Source of the DNA: Marinibacterium anthonyi | GTDB taxonomy: Bacteria; Pseudomonadota; Alphaproteobacteria; Rhodobacterales; Rhodobacteraceae | Direction of reading: 5' to 3' | NCBI GenBank assembly: GCA_003217735.2 | Contig: CP031585.1 | Coordinates: 1 to 64,000, forward strand | Length of the DNA stretch: 64,000 nt | Shown: positions 1 through 10,879 of the stretch, in pieces | Layout of the letters: each line of letters begins with the position of its first letter | How positions within the stretch are numbered: the first letter of the stretch is position 1 | Notes under the pieces: model-generated | Databases searched by the model: none | Told to the model about the DNA's origin: nothing | Seen by the model: only the letters and a program-made list of their open reading frames with translations | Program-made: the position numbers and the translations under genes

Positions 1-1419
1 ATGACACAAGAGAAGTGGGGACTACTTCGCAAGAATCTGCTCCGTACGATCGGGCAGAACAACTACAAGAACTGGATCGAGCCACTCGAATTTTCCAAGC
101 TCAGTGATGGTGTCGCCGTTTTCAAGGTTCCCACAACTTTTACGGGAAACTATGTTCTTCGTAACTTCGGAGACCTGATTCTTTACGAACTCAACAATTC
201 CGGCGAACGGGTGCAGCGCGTCACCTTCGAGGTGGCCAACATCACGGCGCGTCCGACCGCCCGCGCCGCCGCCGCTTCCGACAAACCGGCCGATTACGTC
301 GCCGCGACCCGGGCCGACATGCCGGCCGTCAGCGCCGAACGCCCGGCCACGTCGCGCGCCGCCGATGCGCTGGAAGACCTGCAGGCCGCGCCGCTGGACG
401 CGCGGTTCACCTTCGACAGCTTCGTCGTCGGCAAGCCGAACGAACTGGCCCACGCGGCCGCGCGCCGGGTCGCCGAGGGCGGCATGGTCACGCTGAACCC
501 GCTGGTGCTGTATGGCGGCGTGGGGCTGGGCAAGACCCACCTGATGCACGCCATCGCCTGGGAATTGCAGGCCAGGCATCCCGAGCTGAACGTGCTGTAC
601 CTGTCGGCCGAACAATTCATGTACCGCTTTGTCCAGGCGCTGCGCGAACGCCGCATGATGGACTTCAAGCACCTGTTCCGGTCGGTCGACGTGCTGATGG
701 TCGATGACGTGCAGTTCATCGCCGGCAAGGATTCCACGCAGGAGGAATTCTTTCACACGTTCAACGCGCTGGTGGACCAGAACAAGCAGATCATCATCTC
801 GGCCGACCAGGCCCCGGGCGAGATCAAGGACCTGGAGGAACGGCTGAAATCGCGCCTGCAATGCGGTCTGGTCGTCGACCTGCACCCGACCGATTACGAA
901 CTGCGGCTGGGGATCCTGCAGACCAAGGTGCAGCATTACCGCACCACCTACCCGGACCTCAAGATCACCGGCGGCGTGCTGGAATTCCTCGCGCACCGGA
1001 TCTCGACCAACGTCCGCGTGCTCGAGGGCGCGCTGACCCGTCTCTTCGCCTTCGCCTCGCTGGTGGGCCGCGAGATCGACATGGATCTGACCCAGGATTG
1101 CCTGGCCGACGTGCTGCGCGCCTCGGAACGCAAGATCACCATAGAAGAGATTCAGCGGAAGGTGTCGGATTACTACAACATCCGGATCTCGGACATCGTA
1201 GGGCCCAAGCGGGTGCGTTCCTTTGCGCGGCCGCGCCAGGTGGCGATGTATCTGTGCAAGCAACTGACGTCGCGCTCCCTGCCCGAGATCGGCCGGCGCT
1301 TCGGCGGCCGCGACCACACCACCGTCATGCACGGGGTGCGCCGCATCGAGGAGCTCAAGCTGACCGACGGGCAGATCGCCGAGGACGTGGAAATGCTGCG
1401 CCGCGCGCTCGAAGCCTGA
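1..1419 (+). CDS. dnaA: Chromosomal replication initiator protein DnaA
   Basis: DnaA binds DnaA boxes at oriC and melts the origin as an ATP-bound filament. The 472-residue product has the full domain order: an N-terminal interaction domain (about 1-75), a low-complexity Ala-rich linker (about 76-125), the AAA+ domain with Walker A GGVGLGKTHL (about 172-181) and Walker B VDVLMVDDVQF (about 229-239), and a C-terminal DNA-binding domain with the signature GRRFGGRDHTTVMHG (about 431-445). The length is normal for the family. The gene starts at the first base, so its promoter and any upstream origin lie outside the window. dnaN follows after 436 bases. The stop codon lies inside a 14-base tandem duplication. 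The identification is certain. Confidence 0.98.
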   Translation: MTQEKWGLLRKNLLRTIGQNNYKNWIEPLEFSKLSDGVAVFKVPTTFTGNYVLRNFGDLILYELNNSGERVQRVTFEVANITARPTARAAAASDKPADYVAATRADMPAVSAERPATSRAADALEDLQAAPLDARFTFDSFVVGKPNELAHAAARRVAEGGMVTLNPLVLYGGVGLGKTHLMHAIAWELQARHPELNVLYLSAEQFMYRFVQALRERRMMDFKHLFRSVDVLMVDDVQFIAGKDSTQEEFFHTFNALVDQNKQIIISADQAPGEIKDLEERLKSRLQCGLVVDLHPTDYELRLGILQTKVQHYRTTYPDLKITGGVLEFLAHRISTNVRVLEGALTRLFAFASLVGREIDMDLTQDCLADVLRASERKITIEEIQRKVSDYYNIRISDIVGPKRVRSFARPRQVAMYLCKQLTSRSLPEIGRRFGGRDHTTVMHGVRRIEELKLTDGQIAEDVEMLRRALEA

Positions 1420-1435
1420 AACTCGAAGCCTGAAA
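1408..1435 (+). repeat. Perfect 14-bp tandem duplication across the dnaA stop codon
   Basis: The unit CTCGAAGCCTGAAA occurs at 1408-1421 and again at 1422-1435 with no mismatch. The first copy carries the last codons and the TGA of dnaA. The second copy is out of frame and lies downstream. It looks like a recent replication-slippage product without effect on the protein. Confidence 0.9.
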
Positions 1436-1855
1436 CCGGGGGTCACGTACGGGCCCTGACACCGCACCTGTCTTCTTCTTGGCCCAAATACCCAATCCGA
1501 CCGTGCCGCCAGTGACACGGTCGGGTTCGGGTATTTCAGAAGAGAAAGAAGCAGCAGGCCACGCGCCTTCGTGCGACTCTTGGGATCTTCGACCTTCAGG
1601 GGCATTGCCCGCATCAGGATCCCGACGGTCCTCACAGGTGGCCCTGACAGGGACACCTCATGAGGTCGGGGAGGATGTTTCGGCGCCGGCACGGCCCGGT
1701 CCGGCGCGCATTTCCCACACATTAAAGCCATTCGGAGAATCGCGATAGCCGCCCCCTTGACCACCGGTCGGGAACAGCGGAGAAACTTTGAAAAACCTTG
1801 TGCCTGAGGGGAGAAAGGGTAACCTGCCTCTCCCGGCTGAGTGAAGGGATGGGAC
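1420..1855. other. dnaA-dnaN intergenic region (no gene seen)
   Basis: About 436 bases separate dnaA from the dnaN start codon. No open frame here resembles a protein and no TTATCCACA-type DnaA box is visible, so I do not call an origin. The notable structure is a long imperfect inverted repeat centred near 1510, annotated separately. The last 15 bases hold the dnaN ribosome-binding site AAGGGA at 1844-1849. Confidence 0.7.
1487..1535 (+). terminator. Large inverted repeat after dnaA, possible terminator or regulatory hairpin
   Basis: The arms at 1487-1505 and 1516-1535 pair over about 19 bases with one bulge or mismatch region around a 10-base loop. Pyrimidine-rich sequence before it (TCTTCTTCTT) and purine-rich sequence after it (AGAGAAAGAAG) can extend the stem imperfectly. 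No T tract follows, so it is not a classical intrinsic terminator on the plus strand. It may end dnaA transcription or protect the mRNA 3' end. Confidence 0.45.
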
Positions 1856-2974
1856 ATGAAGATCAGCATCGAACGCAGCGCGCTTCTCAAGGCCGTCGCC
1901 CAGGCCCAGTCGGTTGTCGAGCGGCGCAACACCATCCCGATCCTGGCCAACGTGCTGATCGAGGCGGAAGGCGACGGCGTGACGTTCCGCGCCACCGACC
2001 TGGACATCGAGGTGGTCGACAAGGCCCCCGCCATGGTGGAACGGGCCGGGGCGACGACGGTGGCGGCGACCACCCTGCACGAGATCGTGCGCAAGCTGCC
2101 CGACGGGTCGCTGGTGACGGTGACCGCCGATCCGACGACCGGGCGGCTGACGGTGGAAACCGGCAAGACGACCTTTTCGCTGGCCACCCTGCCCAAGGAA
2201 GATTTCCCGGTCATGGCGACGTCGGAATACGCGTCGAATTTCTCGGCCCCCGCGCCGCTGCTGCGGCGGCTGTTCGACAAGTCGAAATTCGCGATCTCGA
2301 CCGAGGAAACGCGCTACTACCTGAACGGCGTCTACATGCACGTGGCCGACGGCGAGGACGGCAAGGTGCTGCGCTGCGTGGCCACCGACGGCCACCGGCT
2401 GGCGCGCATCGATGCCGACCTGCCGGAAGGCGCGGCGGACATGCCCGGCGTGATCGTGCCCCGCAAGACCGTGGGCGAACTGCGCAAGCTGCTGGACGAC
2501 GACGAGGCCGAGATCGCCGTGTCGGTGTCCGAGACCAAGGTGCGGTTCGCGACGCCGGTGATCACGCTGACATCCAAGGTCATCGACGGCACCTTCCCGG
2601 ATTATTCGCGTGTCATCCCGCAGGGCAACACCCGCCGGCTGGAAGTCGATGCGGCCGAATTCGCCCGGGCGGTGGACCGGGTGGCGACCGTCAGTTCGGA
2701 GCGTTCGCGCGCGGTGAAGCTGCAGCTGGACGAGGATCGGCTGACCCTGTCGGTCAACGCCCCCGACAGTGGCGCGGCCGAGGAAGAGCTGGCCGTGGCC
2801 TATTCGGACGAGCGGCTTGAGATCGGGTTCAACGCCAAGTACCTGCTGGAGATCGCCAGCCAGGTGGATCGGGAAAACGCCGTCTTCATGTTCAATTCCT
2901 CGGGCGATCCGACCCTGATGCGCGAAGGCAACGATCTGAGCGCGGTCTATGTCGTCATGCCCATGCGGGTGTGA
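1856..2974 (+). CDS. dnaN: DNA polymerase III beta subunit (sliding clamp)
   Basis: The 372-residue protein is the dimeric ring that tethers DNA polymerase III to DNA. The N-terminal MKISIERSALLKAV, the internal TIPILANVLIEA and the end AVYVVMPMRV are typical of DnaN, and the length matches the family (about 370). I choose ATG 1856 over an in-frame GTG at 1841 because AAGGGA lies six bases before 1856 and the protein then starts as in homologues. dnaA is upstream and recF downstream, the conserved replication cluster. Confidence 0.98.
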   Translation: MKISIERSALLKAVAQAQSVVERRNTIPILANVLIEAEGDGVTFRATDLDIEVVDKAPAMVERAGATTVAATTLHEIVRKLPDGSLVTVTADPTTGRLTVETGKTTFSLATLPKEDFPVMATSEYASNFSAPAPLLRRLFDKSKFAISTEETRYYLNGVYMHVADGEDGKVLRCVATDGHRLARIDADLPEGAADMPGVIVPRKTVGELRKLLDDDEAEIAVSVSETKVRFATPVITLTSKVIDGTFPDYSRVIPQGNTRRLEVDAAEFARAVDRVATVSSERSRAVKLQLDEDRLTLSVNAPDSGAAEEELAVAYSDERLEIGFNAKYLLEIASQVDRENAVFMFNSSGDPTLMREGNDLSAVYVVMPMRV

Positions 2975-2980
2975 GGGAGG

Positions 2981-3024
2981 CGGAATTTCCCGGAAATTCT
3001 CGGAAATTTTTCGTGGAAAAATTT
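2981..3024. repeat. 10-bp phased CGGAAATT repeats and an AT-rich hairpin between dnaN and recF
   Basis: Three near-identical 10-base units start at 2981, 2991 and 3001 (CGGAATTTCC, CGGAAATTCT, CGGAAATTTT). They are followed by a perfect 9-base inverted repeat, AAATTTTTC at 3004-3012 and GAAAAATTT at 3016-3024, with a three-base loop. The AT tracts are spaced at about one helical turn, which can bend DNA. It may be a recF promoter element or a weak dnaN terminator. Neither role is shown by sequence alone. Confidence 0.6.
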
Positions 3025-3099
3025 GGCACCGGCCCTGGCGGGAGAGACCCCTGGCGAAACCTCTGGCGTGGCTGAAGGCCGCGCGCTAGGCCGGGAGCC

Positions 3100-4209
3100 A
3101 TGTCGCTGTACCTGACCGATCTGACCCTGTCGCATTTTAGGTCGCACAAGCGCGTGCGCCTGACGGTCGATGCGCGGCCCGTGGTGTTGTACGGGCGCAA
3201 CGGGGCGGGCAAGACCAACATCCTGGAAGCCGTGTCGCTGATGTCGCCCGGCCGTGGCTTGCGCCGCGCCAGTGCCGAGGAGATGACGCGGCGTCCCGAG
3301 GCGCTTGGCTGGAAGCTGAAGGGCGGGATCGTGTCGCTGGGCCAGGGCTTCGAGGTTGAAACCTGGTCCGAAGAGGGCGCCGCCCGGCAGGTCCGGATCG
3401 ACGGCAAGACCGCCAGCCAGACGGCGCTGGGGCGGGTGGCCCGGATGCTGTGGCTGGTGCCGGCGATGGACCGTCTGTGGATCGAAAGCGCCGATGGGCG
3501 GCGCCGGTTCCTGGACCGCATGGTGCTGAGCTTCGATCCGTCCCATGCCGAAGCCTCGCTGGCCTATGACAAGGCGATGCGCGACCGCAACCGGCTGATC
3601 CGGGACGAGGTGCGCGATGCTTCCTGGTACAATGCGCTCGAGGCGCGGATGGCCGAGGCCGGGCACCGGATCCACGCGGGCCGGATCGAGGCGCTGGAGT
3701 TGGTGCAGGCGGCGCAGGGCGCGGCGGAAACCGCCTTTCCCGCCGCCGAGCTTGAGCTGGTGCAGAGCGAGGGCGAGATGCCCGCGACCGAGGCCGACCT
3801 GCGCACCGCGCTGGCCGAAAGCCGGTTTCGCGATATGGCGGCGGGCCGCGCGCTGGTGGGGCCGCACCGGACGGACCTGAACGGGGTCTACGCGGCCAAG
3901 GGCGTGCCGGCGAAGGAATGTTCCACGGGCGAGCAGAAGGCGCTGCTGGTGTCGCTGATCCTGGCCAATGCGCGGGCGCTGGCCGACCGGATCGGCGCGC
4001 CGCCGCTGTTGCTTCTGGACGAGGTTTCGGCCCATCTGGACGTGCACCGCCGCGCCGCGCTTTATGACGAGATCTGCGCGCTGGGGGCCCAGGCCTGGAT
4101 GACCGGGACGGGGGTCGAGCTGTTCGCCGAACTGGGGGAACGGGCGCAGGGGTTCGAGGTCGTCGAGACCGGCAACGCCAGCGCGGTCGAGGAAAGGGAG
4201 TTGTCATGA
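3100..4209 (+). CDS. recF: DNA replication and repair protein RecF
   Basis: RecF is an SMC-like ATPase that loads RecA at gaps with RecO and RecR. The 369-residue product has Walker A GRNGAGKTN (about 31-39) close to the N-terminus, the characteristic FRSHKR motif just before it, and a C-terminal signature/Walker B block with STGEQKALL and LLLLDEVSAHLD. The length is typical. ATG 3100 has GGGAG just upstream. Its stop overlaps the start of the next gene by four bases (ATGA), so the VOC gene is probably translationally coupled to it. Confidence 0.97.
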   Translation: MSLYLTDLTLSHFRSHKRVRLTVDARPVVLYGRNGAGKTNILEAVSLMSPGRGLRRASAEEMTRRPEALGWKLKGGIVSLGQGFEVETWSEEGAARQVRIDGKTASQTALGRVARMLWLVPAMDRLWIESADGRRRFLDRMVLSFDPSHAEASLAYDKAMRDRNRLIRDEVRDASWYNALEARMAEAGHRIHAGRIEALELVQAAQGAAETAFPAAELELVQSEGEMPATEADLRTALAESRFRDMAAGRALVGPHRTDLNGVYAAKGVPAKECSTGEQKALLVSLILANARALADRIGAPPLLLLDEVSAHLDVHRRAALYDEICALGAQAWMTGTGVELFAELGERAQGFEVVETGNASAVEERELS

Positions 4210-4622
4210 AGGTCAATCGCATCACGCTGGTCACTCTGGCGGCAGACGACGTCGAAGCGCTGGCGGGGTTCTACGACTCCATCGGCTGGGTCCGGGAAGA
4301 GGCGCAGCCGGGCGTGTGTTTCTTCGACATGGGCGGGGCGAAATTCGGCATCTACAAGCGGGCCGACCTGGCAAGGGACCTGGGGCGCGCGCCCGAAGAC
4401 CTGGGCACCGGGGCGATGACGCTGGCGCAGAACTTTCCCGACAAGGCATCGGTCGACGCGGCCTTTGCCGTGGCGGTCGGCGCCGGTGGAACCGTCTGCA
4501 AACCGCCCGAGGAGGTCTTCTGGGGCGGCTATTCCGGCACCTGGGCGGATCCGGAAGGCCACGTCTGGGAATACGCCCACAACCCGTTCTGGCCCCTGAC
4601 GGAGGATGGCGCACTGGCATGA
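4206..4622 (+). CDS. VOC (glyoxalase/bleomycin resistance fold) family protein
   Basis: This 138-residue protein has the size and beta-alpha-beta-beta-beta pattern of a vicinal oxygen chelate protein. It starts MKVNRITLVTLAADDVEALAGFYDS, contains a paired second module with FWGGYSGTWADPEGHVWE, and ends with YAHNPFWPL. That family binds a divalent metal with His/Glu residues and includes lyases, dioxygenases and antibiotic-binding proteins. The substrate cannot be read from the sequence. Its ATG overlaps the recF stop by four bases, so it belongs to the replication operon by arrangement. Confidence 0.85.
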   Translation: MKVNRITLVTLAADDVEALAGFYDSIGWVREEAQPGVCFFDMGGAKFGIYKRADLARDLGRAPEDLGTGAMTLAQNFPDKASVDAAFAVAVGAGGTVCKPPEEVFWGGYSGTWADPEGHVWEYAHNPFWPLTEDGALA

Positions 4623-4638
4623 GGGCACTGGCATGACG
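4611..4638 (+). repeat. 14-bp period tandem duplication across the VOC gene stop codon
   Basis: GCACTGGCATGA occurs at 4611-4622 and again at 4625-4636. The period is 14 bases and 12 of 14 positions are shared. As in dnaA, the first copy contains the native TGA, so the protein is unaffected. Confidence 0.85.
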
Positions 4639-4672
4639 GCGCTGGCCGTGCTGCGAGGGGGCCTTGATCCGT

Positions 4673-5329
4673 TCAGTGCATGTCTTGCGGCGGCGGCGCG
4701 ACAACCAGGTCCACGCCGTCCGCGGCCGCCGTTTCCAACGCCTCGCGGGCGACGGCGGCGTTATGGGCGGGCCGTTCGCGGCAGCGGTGGATATAGGCGC
4801 TGAAGGTCTCGGACAGGTCCAGCAGCCGGAAGTTGGCCATCGCCTGGATGCCCGAACAGATCATCAGGTCGGCCACCGTGAACGCATCCCCCACCAGCCA
4901 GTCGCGGCCCGTCAGCCGCGTTTCCAGCGCCCCCACCATGCGGTCGAAGGACCCCCAGGAATAGGCCGTCGGCCTTGGCTTGAATTCCTCGATCTTCTCG
5001 ACCATCGCGCCTTCCATCGCCGAAGGCACGAAGAACATCCAGTACAGGAATTCCCCCCGCAGCGGATCGTCCAGCGCCGGCGCCAGGGTTCCGGACGTGT
5101 AGCGGTCGGCCAGGTACAGCGCGATCGCCGCGCTGTCGGCCATCTTCACGGCGCCGTCGCGCAGCGCGGGGACCTTGTGCAACGGGCTCGCCTCCTCGAA
5201 CTCGGGATCGGCGGGGCGGGGGGCGCTGCGGATGTCGACCAGGCGCATCCGATAGGGCTGCCCGATCTCCTCCAGCAGCCAGAACATGCGGCCGGCGCGC
5301 GTGCGCGGCGCCCAGTAACAGGTGATCAT
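4673..5329 (-). CDS. Glutathione S-transferase family protein
   Basis: The 218-residue product has the GST layout: an N-terminal thioredoxin-like domain beginning MITCYWAPRTRAGRMFWLLE with the cis-Pro segment HKVPAL and the glutathione-contact segment MADSAAIALYLAD, then an all-helical C-terminal domain containing WLVGDAFTVADLMI. GSTs conjugate glutathione to electrophiles or act as reductases. I choose the ATG at 5329 because AGAGAGG lies just upstream and the frame further upstream lacks GST sequence. It is convergent with the VOC gene and divergent from gyrB. Confidence 0.9.
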   Translation of the reverse strand: MITCYWAPRTRAGRMFWLLEEIGQPYRMRLVDIRSAPRPADPEFEEASPLHKVPALRDGAVKMADSAAIALYLADRYTSGTLAPALDDPLRGEFLYWMFFVPSAMEGAMVEKIEEFKPRPTAYSWGSFDRMVGALETRLTGRDWLVGDAFTVADLMICSGIQAMANFRLLDLSETFSAYIHRCRERPAHNAAVAREALETAAADGVDLVVAPPPQDMH

Positions 5330-5528
5330 CGTGAACCTCTCTGCCTGTCCGAAACCGGTACTGTTGGCCCCGACCCTAGCACGGTGAACCCCCGCTTCGG
5401 CCAGCGTAATTCCGCCCCGCCCGGGCCTGTGGAAAACCCCGCCGGAAATCGCCTGCCAAAACCACAAAATCTGGGGCAAACGCGTGACATTCCCCCCCGG
5501 ATTTCGTAGGTTCTTGACAAAATAATGA

Positions 5529-7958
<2,430 letters not shown>

Positions 7959-7967
7959 ACCGGCGTT

Positions 7968-7998
7968 CGTCAGGGGCGCTATCGTTGCTCCCCTGACG
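7968..7998 (+). terminator. Candidate gyrB terminator hairpin
   Basis: Ten bases after the gyrB stop, CGTCAGGGG (7968-7976) pairs perfectly with CCCCTGACG (7990-7998) around a 13-base loop. No T tract follows, so it may work only weakly as an intrinsic terminator or may stabilise the mRNA end. Confidence 0.5.
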
Positions 7999-8098
7999 AT
8001 CATCCCGCCCCCTGCACGCCCGGTGACGGGACAGTCCAGATCCTAACAAATCATGAATCCGCCTCTGTAACCTGTTGAATTCATTAAGGCGTCTTCAT

Positions 8099-8114
8099 GT
8101 CCCACGCGTGGGAC
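8099..8114. promoter_or_regulatory. Perfect 16-bp palindrome GTCCCACGCGTGGGAC
   Basis: This perfectly self-complementary 16-mer lies in the 288-base gap between gyrB and the next gene, 132 bases before that gene's likely start. It does not match the parS consensus. A dimeric regulator could bind it, but no regulator gene is adjacent. Confidence 0.4.
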
Positions 8115-8246
8115 ACCGGTCGCAAAGCCCTCCCCCGGCCGCCTTTTCGACCGGCCCGATTTGACCAATCGCTTTGCCGACAAATATTACCTGACAGGCA
8201 TCGGTTCCCCCATCCCGGGCGCGACCGGACAGGACCGGAGGCGACG

Positions 8247-9893
8247 ATGACGGAACAGGGCGCAACAGGCAGGATCGCCATCATCGGCATGGGCCCGCGC
8301 GGCCTCGGCGCGCTGGAGGCGCTGGCGACCCGCCTGCACGCCCGCCCGATGCCCGTTCAATCCGTTCAGCCCATTCAGGTCGATATCTTCGACCCCTTCA
8401 CCGCCCCCGGCGCCGGCCCCAATTTCGACCCCGACGAAAGCCCCCTCTGCCGGCTCAACATCCCGATGCGCGACATCGCCATCCGCCCGCCCGAATTCTC
8501 CGCGATCGGCCCCTTCGCCGACTGGCTGCCCGACGCCCCCGACCCCGATACCTTCCCTGCCCGCGCCACCCTGGGCCGCTACCTGGAAGCCCGCTACGCC
8601 GACCTGCGCGACCGCGGCGCGCTGGCGATCACCCTGCAGCCCCACGACATCGACCACATCGCACCCGACCCAACCGGCGGCTGGCGCCTGCGGGCCGGCG
8701 ACCGCTGGCACGGCCCCTACGCCGAGGTCCTCCTTGTCCCGGGCCAGCCCGAAGTCATCCCCGACGACCAGCTGGCCGAATGGCAACGCCACGTCCGCAC
8801 CGGCCCCGCCGCCTTGGCCCGGGCCTATCCCGCCCGCCGCCTTCAGCACCGCGCCGCCGACTGGACCGGCCGGACCGTCGCCATCCGCGGCCTCGCCCTG
8901 TCGGCCTTCGACGTGCTGCGCGTGCTGACCACAGGACAGGGCGGTCGTTTCGAAGACGGGGGCTATATCGCCTCGGGCCGCGAACCTGCGCGTGTCCTTC
9001 CCTTCTCGCTGGACGGCAAGCCGCCCAGCCCCAAGCCCGCCACCACGGAGCTTGACGCCCGCTTTGACCCCACGCCGGACGAAACCCGCGCCTTCACCAC
9101 GGCCATCACCGCCGCAGCCACCGCCGATCCCGAAACGGCCCAACACCGGATCACCGCCGCGCTGCTGCCCGCCATCGCCCGCATCCTGCGCGACACCAGC
9201 GGGGACGCGGATGGCCTGTCCGGCTGGCTTGCCGCCGAATGGTCCGACCCCGGATCGCAGGAGACGGACGGCCCGCTTGATCACCTGCAGGCGGGCATCG
9301 CCATGGCCGAAGGCCGCATCCCGCCGTCGATCGGCTATGCGGTCGGGCAGGTCTGGCGGAAATGGCAGGACGAATTGCGCGGCGGGTTCAACCCGGCGCC
9401 CACGGCACCCGAAACGGCCAGTGCCCTGGTTGGCTTCGACGAGGGGCTGAAACGCTATTCCTACGGGCCGCCGGTGTCGTCCAGCCACGAGCTGGCCGCG
9501 CTGATCAAGGCGGGCCTTGTCGATCTGGACCTGGCCAGCGATCCCGATATCGCGCTGATCGGCGGGGGCTGGCGGCTGACGACCCGGGCCGCGACGGCCG
9601 AGGCGTCTGTCATGATCGACGCCGTGTTGCCGTCGCCCGATCTTGAGGCCGTGCGCGCGCCGCTGGTCGCGGGGCTGGTGGACGAAGGCCGGCTGAGCCC
9701 GCTGGCCGACAAGCTGGCCGCCCATACGGCGCCGGACGGAACCCTGATCGGGAACGACGGCGCGGCGTCCAATGGCCTGTGCCTGTTGGGGCGGCTGGCC
9801 CTGGGCAGTGTGATCGCGGCGGATTCCCTGCACGATTGCTTTGGCGAGGCGTCGGACCGCTGGGCCGGTGGCGTGATCGACCGGATGGGCTGA
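8247..9893 (+). CDS. FAD/NAD(P)-binding protein (NAD_binding_9 / HpyO-like)
   Basis: The product is 548 residues from ATG 8247, which has GGAG about seven bases upstream. An in-frame ATG at 8097 would add 50 non-conserved residues over the palindrome. The N-terminus RIAIIGMGPRGLGALEALA is a Rossmann dinucleotide-binding motif with the GxGPRG signature of the FAD-NAD(P)-binding family, followed by DIFDPFTAPGAGPNFDP and LNIPMRD, also typical of that family. A second conserved block is VAIRGLALSAFDVLRVLT. The substrate is unknown. It is co-directional with the ABC importer downstream. Confidence 0.8.
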   Translation: MTEQGATGRIAIIGMGPRGLGALEALATRLHARPMPVQSVQPIQVDIFDPFTAPGAGPNFDPDESPLCRLNIPMRDIAIRPPEFSAIGPFADWLPDAPDPDTFPARATLGRYLEARYADLRDRGALAITLQPHDIDHIAPDPTGGWRLRAGDRWHGPYAEVLLVPGQPEVIPDDQLAEWQRHVRTGPAALARAYPARRLQHRAADWTGRTVAIRGLALSAFDVLRVLTTGQGGRFEDGGYIASGREPARVLPFSLDGKPPSPKPATTELDARFDPTPDETRAFTTAITAAATADPETAQHRITAALLPAIARILRDTSGDADGLSGWLAAEWSDPGSQETDGPLDHLQAGIAMAEGRIPPSIGYAVGQVWRKWQDELRGGFNPAPTAPETASALVGFDEGLKRYSYGPPVSSSHELAALIKAGLVDLDLASDPDIALIGGGWRLTTRAATAEASVMIDAVLPSPDLEAVRAPLVAGLVDEGRLSPLADKLAAHTAPDGTLIGNDGAASNGLCLLGRLALGSVIAADSLHDCFGEASDRWAGGVIDRMG

Positions 9894-10030
9894 GGCCACG
9901 ACCCTAACCGTTTGAACAGGGGCCGCCATGGGGATATGGGCCAAGCATTCCGGCAGGCCGTCCTGGCGGTTGGCCGGACCCCTTGCCGGTTCACCCGCCG
10001 GCCCGGCCCGCGCAGTTCGGGAGGCACCAA

Positions 10031-10855
10031 ATGCCCCGTTGGAAAGACGAAATTCGGCAGGCGGCGCGCGATCTTGAGTGGATCGCGCAGATCCCGGCGC
10101 ATGTCTGGCTGCGGCTGGCCCTGCTACCGATACTTCTGTGCGCCTGGTCGATGCTGGCCCGGATCGCGCCCGACGGGTATATCGCCGGCCCCTACCTGAC
10201 GCTGCGGGCCTTTTTCCAGATGCTGATGGACGATCGTCACAAGTTCCCGGTGGCGCTGTGGCAGACCGTTTCGGTCTATGTCGCCGGCCTGGGCCTGGCG
10301 GCGGCGATCGGTATTCCGCTGGGCCTGCTGCTGGGCATGTGGCGCATCCTGGGGCGGACGCTGTCGCCCTATGTGCACGCGCTGGCCGCCACGCCGGTGG
10401 TGGCGCTGATCCCGCTGATCATCCTGATGGTCGGGCTGGGGGCCGAGGCCAAGGTTGTCATCGTGACCCTGTCGGCCGTCATGCCCGTGCTGATCGCCAC
10501 CGAGGCCGGCGTGCGCGGCACCGATCCCGACCTGCTGGAAATGGCGCGCGGCTATGGCCTGGGCCCGCTGGCCCGGCTGCGCCGCGTGATCCTGCCGGGC
10601 GCGTTGCCGCAGGTGATGGCGGGGCTGCGGCTGGGTGCCGTCATGGGGCTGGTCGCGACGGCGATATCGGAACTTTACACCGCGATGACCGGGCTGGGCG
10701 CGATGTTGCAATCGCTGGGCAACACCTATCGCATGGACAGCTATTTCGCGGTGGTGATGACCTTTGCCGCGATCGGAGCGCTGGCGACGGGGCTGCTGAG
10801 CTGGCTTGAATACCGGCTGACGCCGCCACCCGACCGGGCGCGGCGCGCCCACTGA
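10031..10855 (+). CDS. ABC transporter permease (SsuC/TauC/NitT type)
   Basis: This is a 274-residue inner-membrane permease with about six hydrophobic segments and the cytoplasmic coupling loop EMARGYGLGPLARLRRVILP, which carries the EAA-type motif contacting the ATPase. I choose ATG 10031 because GGGAGG lies six bases upstream. An in-frame ATG at 9983 would add an unconserved tail. It precedes a binding protein by 24 bases and an overlapping ATPase gene. The family imports sulfonates, taurine, nitrate or pyrimidine precursors. The substrate here cannot be told from sequence. Confidence 0.88.
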   Translation: MPRWKDEIRQAARDLEWIAQIPAHVWLRLALLPILLCAWSMLARIAPDGYIAGPYLTLRAFFQMLMDDRHKFPVALWQTVSVYVAGLGLAAAIGIPLGLLLGMWRILGRTLSPYVHALAATPVVALIPLIILMVGLGAEAKVVIVTLSAVMPVLIATEAGVRGTDPDLLEMARGYGLGPLARLRRVILPGALPQVMAGLRLGAVMGLVATAISELYTAMTGLGAMLQSLGNTYRMDSYFAVVMTFAAIGALATGLLSWLEYRLTPPPDRARRAH

Positions 10856-10879
10856 CCGACACCAAACGAAAGACCTTTC

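Noticed and set aside
1420-1855. Chromosomal origin between dnaA and dnaN
   Set aside because: No DnaA boxes and no AT-rich unwinding region are visible. Near-matches to the box (5428-5436, and inside a gene near 19355) are isolated.
22-2280. Long antisense open frame opposite dnaA and dnaN
   Set aside because: It is a by-product of high-GC codon bias in the opposite strand. It spans two genes and an intergenic region and has no known motif.
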